From Gemmatimonadaceae bacterium (GTDB lineage: Bacteria > Gemmatimonadota > Gemmatimonadetes > Gemmatimonadales > Gemmatimonadaceae): a stretch of DNA of 64,000 nucleotides. The DNA is taken from the NCBI GenBank assembly GCA_035606695.1, contig DATNEW010000049.1, forward strand, positions 1 to 64,000, given 5' to 3'. Position 1 is the first letter of the stretch, and each line of letters starts with the position of its first letter. Of this stretch, positions 58,406 to 64,000 are shown piece by piece. A program made the translations under genes and the position numbers. The notes beneath the pieces are model-generated. The model searched no databases. It worked only from the letters and a program-made list of their open reading frames with translations, and was not told where the DNA came from.

Positions 58406-58857
58406 GTCTCGACGTCGACGTCACCACGAATGGCATTCGCACGTCGGTGGGCCGCGTGGGCCTTGCCGACGCGGCGCGTGCGGCACTGCGTGCCGAGCGG
58501 ATTGGAAACGCGCTGCTGTCGGTCACGCTGCTCGATCGCGCGGGCATCGCGCGCATGAATCGCCGGCATCTGGATCACGCGGGAGCGACCGACGTGATCT
58601 CGTTCGGTTTCGCGCGTGCGACACCGCGCGACCCGGTGATCGGCGACATCTACATCTGTCCCGATATTGCTCGCGCGAATGCGAAAGAGCGTGGGGTCTC
58701 GCCGCGCGAGGAGCTCGTTCGGCTCGTGGTGCATGGGACGCTGCACGTGCTGGGCTACGATCATCCCGAGTCCGACGATCGCGAGAGATCGGAGATGTGG
58801 CGGCGTCAGGAGCGCGTCGTGCGCAGGCTGGCAGCACGGGGCCGCGTCGCGCGATGA
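58402..58857 (+). CDS. ybeY: Endoribonuclease YbeY (rRNA maturation factor)
   Basis: A 151-residue metalloendoribonuclease involved in 16S rRNA 3' processing and ribosome quality control. The zinc motif HGTLHVLGYDH (three His) is near residue 110, preceded by DVISFGFA and GDIYICPD. ATG 58402 overlaps the preceding stop, and the end overlaps the CBS gene (ATGA). The C-terminal 25 residues are basic. Confidence 0.95.
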   Translation: MSLDVDVTTNGIRTSVGRVGLADAARAALRAERIGNALLSVTLLDRAGIARMNRRHLDHAGATDVISFGFARATPRDPVIGDIYICPDIARANAKERGVSPREELVRLVVHGTLHVLGYDHPESDDRERSEMWRRQERVVRRLAARGRVAR

Positions 58858-60113
58858 GCGAGCTCTCGGCCTGGATCCTCGGGATCGTCGCGGCGGGAGC
58901 GGCAACGCTCTTCGCGACGGCGGACAGCGCGTTGCTGGCGTTTCACGCGGCGGAATCGAGTGCGCTCGATTCCGCCGTGGTGATCGAGCGCGAGCGCCGG
59001 CATCGCGCGCTCTCGATGGCCCGCGTGCTGGCGTACATCGTTGCCGGCGCCGCGTTCGCGCAAGCGTTGGCGCTCGAGACGTTCGGCATGTGGTCGCGCG
59101 TGCTCGCGATCGCGGTGGTAACGCTCGTCGTCTGCACGCTGTGCGAGGGTGTGGCGCGCGCCATCGGGCACGCCGACCCCATGTCGATTCACGCGCGGCT
59201 GATGGGCGTCACGCGAACCGTCGGGTGGCTGCTGCGACCCGCGGTCGCACTCGGAGCCGCGCTCGAGCGTGCGCTCGCGGTGATCATTCCGGAGAGCGAA
59301 CGAGAGGCCGAACGCGAAGCGTCGACCGAGCAGTTTCGCGAAGTCGTGGCCGCGGAAGCGGACGTCTCTTCGGCCGAAGAAGAGTTGATTCACGGCGTCT
59401 TCTCGCTCGGCGAAACCGAAGTGCAGGAAATCATGGTTCCGCGCGTGGACATCGTCGGCATCGACGACGTGACGCCGTGGTCCGAGGTGCTCGATCGCAT
59501 TCGGAGCTCGGAACACGCGCGCTTTCCGGTGTTTCATGAAACGCTCGACGAAGTCACCGGCATTCTCTACGCGAAGGACGTGCTGCCGTCGATCATCACC
59601 GACGAAGAGCCCGAAGCAGGGTGGCTCTCGCTCGCGCGTCCACCGGCGTTCATCCCGATCTCGAAACGCATCGACACGCAGCTTCGCGAGTTTCAGGCGA
59701 CGCGCACGCACATCGCCATCGTGAGCGATGAATACGGCGGCACGGCCGGGCTGATCACCATCGAAGACATTCTCGAGGAGATCGTCGGCGAGATTCGCGA
59801 TGAATATGACGTCGAGGAGCCCGAGATCCAGCAGGAAGGAAACCGGTGCTACTGGGTTTCGGGTCGCGTCCCGCTCGACGACTTGCGCGAGCGATTGAAC
59901 TGGGAGTTCGACCTCGAGGACGTCACGACCGTGGGCGGTCTCGTCTACTCGATGTTTGGCCGCGTGCCGCGCGCCGGCGAGTCGATGACGTTCACGGGCT
60001 TTCGCATCGTCGTCGAACGGGTGCGTCGGCGGCGCATCGAGCGGGTGTACTTCGAGCGCCTGCTGCCGGCCGAAAAGGGCGCGAAGGGCGGCGATGACGA
60101 GGAGCGCGGCTGA
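58854..60113 (+). CDS. CNNM/CorC-type membrane protein with CBS pair and CorC_HlyC domain
   Basis: A 419-residue protein. Weak N-terminal membrane segments (residues 5-115, DUF21-like but with poor motif match) lead to a CBS pair ([15 protein letters not shown], then [26 protein letters not shown]) and a C-terminal transporter-associated domain ([11 protein letters not shown]...[18 protein letters not shown]). CNNM/CorC proteins are linked to magnesium and cobalt transport or its regulation by nucleotides on CBS. It is followed directly by a related CBS gene with one shared base. Confidence 0.85.
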   Translation: MSELSAWILGIVAAGAATLFATADSALLAFHAAESSALDSAVVIERERRHRALSMARVLAYIVAGAAFAQALALETFGMWSRVLAIAVVTLVVCTLCEGVARAIGHADPMSIHARLMGVTRTVGWLLRPAVALGAALERALAVIIPESEREAEREASTEQFREVVAAEADVSSAEEELIHGVFSLGETEVQEIMVPRVDIVGIDDVTPWSEVLDRIRSSEHARFPVFHETLDEVTGILYAKDVLPSIITDEEPEAGWLSLARPPAFIPISKRIDTQLREFQATRTHIAIVSDEYGGTAGLITIEDILEEIVGEIRDEYDVEEPEIQQEGNRCYWVSGRVPLDDLRERLNWEFDLEDVTTVGGLVYSMFGRVPRAGESMTFTGFRIVVERVRRRRIERVYFERLLPAEKGAKGGDDEERG

Positions 60114-61078
60114 TGAAGCTCAGCCTTCCCCTCATCGTGCTACTGATCGCGGTCGCGTGGCTCACGGCAGGCGGCATGGCCGTGCGTTCGGTAAGCCGCA
60201 TCTGGCTGCGTCATTGGGCCGAGCGGCAGCTGCGCGGCGCGGCGGCGGCGGTGGCGTATCTCGAGCGGCCGCATCGACTGCTCACCGCCGCCAACATCGG
60301 CGTCGCGATGGTGCTGCTCATCTCGGGCATGATCATCGGCGTGTCGGGGCGCGGCATCGGCGTGATCTGGGCGGCGTTCGCGTTCGCGGGATTCGTCATC
60401 GTCGTCGGCCAGATCGTTCCTCGCGCCATCGCCCGCCGGTGGCCCGCGGCGGTCGCGCCGTTGGCCCTGCCGCTGCTGCGGTTGATGGACGTCGCGACGG
60501 TGCCGGTGATCGCCGTCGGGCGCGCCATCGCCCGCATCTTCGTCACGGAGCGGCCAGAACAGCGCCCGCTGGCCGATCGCGATCCCATTCAAGATCTCTT
60601 ACGCGAAGGCGAGCTGGAAGGGATCGGCGAGCATCAGGAGATCGCGATCATCAGCGGCGTCGTGGAGTTCAGCGAGAAGGACGTGCGCGAAGTGATGACG
60701 CCGCGCTCGGAGATCTTCGCGCTGCCCGACGGCGTCGATCCGCACACGCTCGCGTCGCAGATCGCGCAGTCGCGCTGGAGCCGCGTGCCGATCTATCACG
60801 GCACGCTCGACCAGATCGTCGGGATGGTCCACGCCTTCGACGTCATCAAGGCGGAAGGCGACATGCCGAAGACGCTGCGCCCGGTCGCCTTCTCGACTCC
60901 CACCGCTCCCTGCAACGAGCTACTCTTCCGCATGCTTCGTGAACGACTGCATATCGCGATCGTGCAGGACGGTGGCCGCACCGTGGGACTCGTGACGCTC
61001 GAGGATTTGCTCGAGGAGCTCGTTGGGGACATTCGCGACGAGCACGACGAGCCCGAGCCGCCACGCGTGAGCAAGTGA
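60113..61078 (+). CDS. CNNM/CorC-type membrane protein with CBS pair
   Basis: A 321-residue partner-like relative of the preceding gene. Four hydrophobic N-terminal segments (about 5-145) include GQIVPRAIARRWP, the DUF21 signature region. A CBS pair follows (VREVMTPRSEIFALPD, then IAIVQDGGRTVGLVTLEDLLEELVG) and ends at an acidic tail. It lacks the C-terminal CorC_HlyC domain. The overlap of one base with the previous gene and 4 with meaB suggests one transcript. A heteromeric transporter with its neighbour is possible. Confidence 0.83.
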   Translation: MKLSLPLIVLLIAVAWLTAGGMAVRSVSRIWLRHWAERQLRGAAAAVAYLERPHRLLTAANIGVAMVLLISGMIIGVSGRGIGVIWAAFAFAGFVIVVGQIVPRAIARRWPAAVAPLALPLLRLMDVATVPVIAVGRAIARIFVTERPEQRPLADRDPIQDLLREGELEGIGEHQEIAIISGVVEFSEKDVREVMTPRSEIFALPDGVDPHTLASQIAQSRWSRVPIYHGTLDQIVGMVHAFDVIKAEGDMPKTLRPVAFSTPTAPCNELLFRMLRERLHIAIVQDGGRTVGLVTLEDLLEELVGDIRDEHDEPEPPRVSK

Positions 61079-62190
61079 CCGCGGCAATGAGTGGCGCGAC
61101 GATGGATCGCGAAGCGAAGCTCCTCTCCGACTTCGACGCCGGCCACAAAGCGGCGCTCGCGCGCGCCGTGAGCATCGTCGAAAATCATCGACCGGGATTC
61201 GATCGCCTGCTCGCGCGCATGCAGGCGCGCATCGGCCGCGCGCGGCGGATAGGGATCACGGGGCCGCCGGGAGCAGGAAAAAGCACGCTGACGTCGCATC
61301 TGGTGCAGGCGTATCGCGCGGCGGATCTCTCGGTGGGCGTGGTCGCGGTCGATCCGACGTCACCGTTCACCGGCGGCGCGCTGCTCGGCGATCGCATTCG
61401 CATGGAGTCGGTGGCGCTCGATCCCGGCGTCTTCATCCGCTCGATGGCAACGCGCGGCTCGCTCGGCGGCCTGGCCGCGGCGACGCGCGAGGTGGCGGAC
61501 GTGTTCGACGCATTTGGTATCGATCGGATACTAATTGAGACCGTCGGCGTGGGGCAGAGCGAGTTGGACATCGCGCGCACGGCCGACACGAGCGTCGTCG
61601 TGCTCGTTCCCGAATCCGGCGACTCCATTCAGACGCTGAAGGCGGGCCTGATGGAGATCGCCGACGTGTTCGTCGTCAACAAGGCGGATCGCCCCGGCGC
61701 CGACCGGCTGCGCAACGAGCTCGAGCTGATGCTCGGGCTGCGCGACGGCAACACGCTCAAGCACGTGCCCGCGCACCACGGCGTCGACCTCGGCCGCGCC
61801 ATGACGAAGGAAGAACAGTTCGCGATGAACCCCGGGCGCGCCGCCCGCGCCGCGTCGAAGGAACGCGACGCCGATCACTGGACGCCGCCGGTGTTGCGCA
61901 CCGTCGCGCAGAAAGCCGAGGGGATCAGCGAGGTCGTGGACGCGCTCGACGCGCACTTCGGATATCTTGAGAGAAGCGGCATGCTGAGCCGCCGCCGTCG
62001 CGCCCGGTTGCGCGAGCGCGTGGTGGACGTCGTTGAACAGCGGGTACGCCGCCGATTGTGGCATGATCACGGCACGACCGAATGGCTCGACGCGCAGCTT
62101 CCGGCATTGGAGGCGGGGGCGACGAATCCGTTCGACGTCGCCGACGCGCTGTTGGCGCGGAGCGGGAATCTTCTCACGCGGACTACGTAA
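61075..62190 (+). CDS. meaB: MeaB/ArgK-type G-protein chaperone for a B12 mutase
   Basis: A 371-residue GTPase. Walker [10 protein letters not shown] is at 63-71, with [18 protein letters not shown], the ETVGVGQSE switch region and the base motif NKAD near residue 202. A dimerising helix pair ends the chain. MeaB gates adenosylcobalamin entry to, and protects, methylmalonyl- or isobutyryl-CoA mutases. The neighbouring gene encodes just such a mutase. GTG 61075 overlaps the CBS gene; ATG 61087 is an alternative. Confidence 0.95.
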   Translation: MTAAMSGATMDREAKLLSDFDAGHKAALARAVSIVENHRPGFDRLLARMQARIGRARRIGITGPPGAGKSTLTSHLVQAYRAADLSVGVVAVDPTSPFTGGALLGDRIRMESVALDPGVFIRSMATRGSLGGLAAATREVADVFDAFGIDRILIETVGVGQSELDIARTADTSVVVLVPESGDSIQTLKAGLMEIADVFVVNKADRPGADRLRNELELMLGLRDGNTLKHVPAHHGVDLGRAMTKEEQFAMNPGRAARAASKERDADHWTPPVLRTVAQKAEGISEVVDALDAHFGYLERSGMLSRRRRARLRERVVDVVEQRVRRRLWHDHGTTEWLDAQLPALEAGATNPFDVADALLARSGNLLTRTT

Positions 62191-62192
62191 TC

Positions 62193-63905
<1,713 letters not shown>

Positions 63906-63946
63906 GTTTCCGTCGTTCTCGCGATACTTCAACAACGCTTACAACC

Positions 63947-63974
63947 GCGGCGCGCAAAAACTCTTGCGCGCCGC
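63947..63974 (+). terminator. Strong hairpin after the mutase gene
   Basis: GCGGCGCGCAA (63947-63957) pairs perfectly with TTGCGCGCCGC (63964-63974) around a 6-base loop. It starts 42 bases after the mutase stop. No T run follows, so it may act with Rho or as an RNA 3'-end stabiliser. Confidence 0.55.
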
Positions 63975-64000
63975 TGTCGCACGTCGTAGCGTCGCCACGT

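Overview
The window reads as one contiguous, dense, high-GC chromosome segment from a Gram-negative, diderm, aerobic-type bacterium. The best guess is Gemmatimonadota. This is an inference from the archaeal/eukaryal-type ProRS, the mix of outer-membrane beta-barrels with GTG starts and 4-base gene overlaps, the isobutyryl-CoA-mutase-like enzyme, and the dispersed GC-rich repeats. I found 59 protein genes and one tmRNA gene, no tRNA or rRNA gene, and no complete insertion sequence or prophage. No gene-free stretch exceeds 300 bases. Layout. (1) 76-5840 is a cell-surface polysaccharide-type locus: receiver/PIG-L deacetylase fusion, ATP-grasp ligase, TPR plus beta-barrel outer-membrane protein on the opposite strand, PHP hydrolase, processive GT2 glycosyltransferase and a 56-residue membrane protein. 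The PIG-L, GT2 and TPR-barrel trio resembles E. coli yaiS-yaiP-yaiO. (2) 5990-19890 is mostly housekeeping: accD, folC, hisS, proS, lysA, a YfcE/MJ0936-type phosphodiesterase, guaA, a DUF3667-like protein, ptsN, dus, larB and a GAF-GGDEF diguanylate cyclase. (3) 19916-22131 holds ssrA with its promoter and terminator, then a divergent HTH regulator/GNAT pair around a three-unit phased repeat. (4) 22128-39625, all minus strand, is a long run with many 4-base overlaps: truA, htrA, purB, purC, psd, pssA, purS, purQ, a BamE-like lipid-free secreted protein, purL, purF, ppdK, then a glycosyltransferase, NodB deacetylase and flippase-like membrane protein. It mixes purine synthesis with phosphatidylethanolamine synthesis. 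(5) 39728-51452 is a tryptophan cluster interleaved with signalling genes: GAF-coil-GAF protein, trpD, lexA (opposite), trpC, trpF, trpB, a HEAT protein, an HD-GYP protein, trpA, folB, folK, yqeK-like and a LytR_C-domain protein. (6) 51381-63905 holds rlmN, an outer-membrane protein, aspS, phoH, a PgpH-like 7TM-HD protein, ybeY, two CBS/CorC-type membrane proteins, meaB and an IcmA-like mutase. How the parts work together. Modules 4 and 5 supply IMP, phosphatidylethanolamine, tryptophan and folate. Second-messenger turnover is prominent: GGDEF and HD-GYP for c-di-GMP, PgpH-like HD for c-di-AMP, and YqeK for Ap4A. Two repeat families (a TCATCCTGA...AAGGACC hairpin and a CCGAGCGAAGGCGCGAAGCGCC element) sit exactly on gene ends. 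They supply the stop codons of larB and purL, the signal-peptide region of the BamE-like gene, the tail of TrpF and probably the start codon of dus. Most promising second looks: the receiver/PIG-L-GT2-barrel locus, the HEAT and HD-GYP neighbours that appear to share one N-terminal domain inside the trp cluster, and the repeat-made protein ends.
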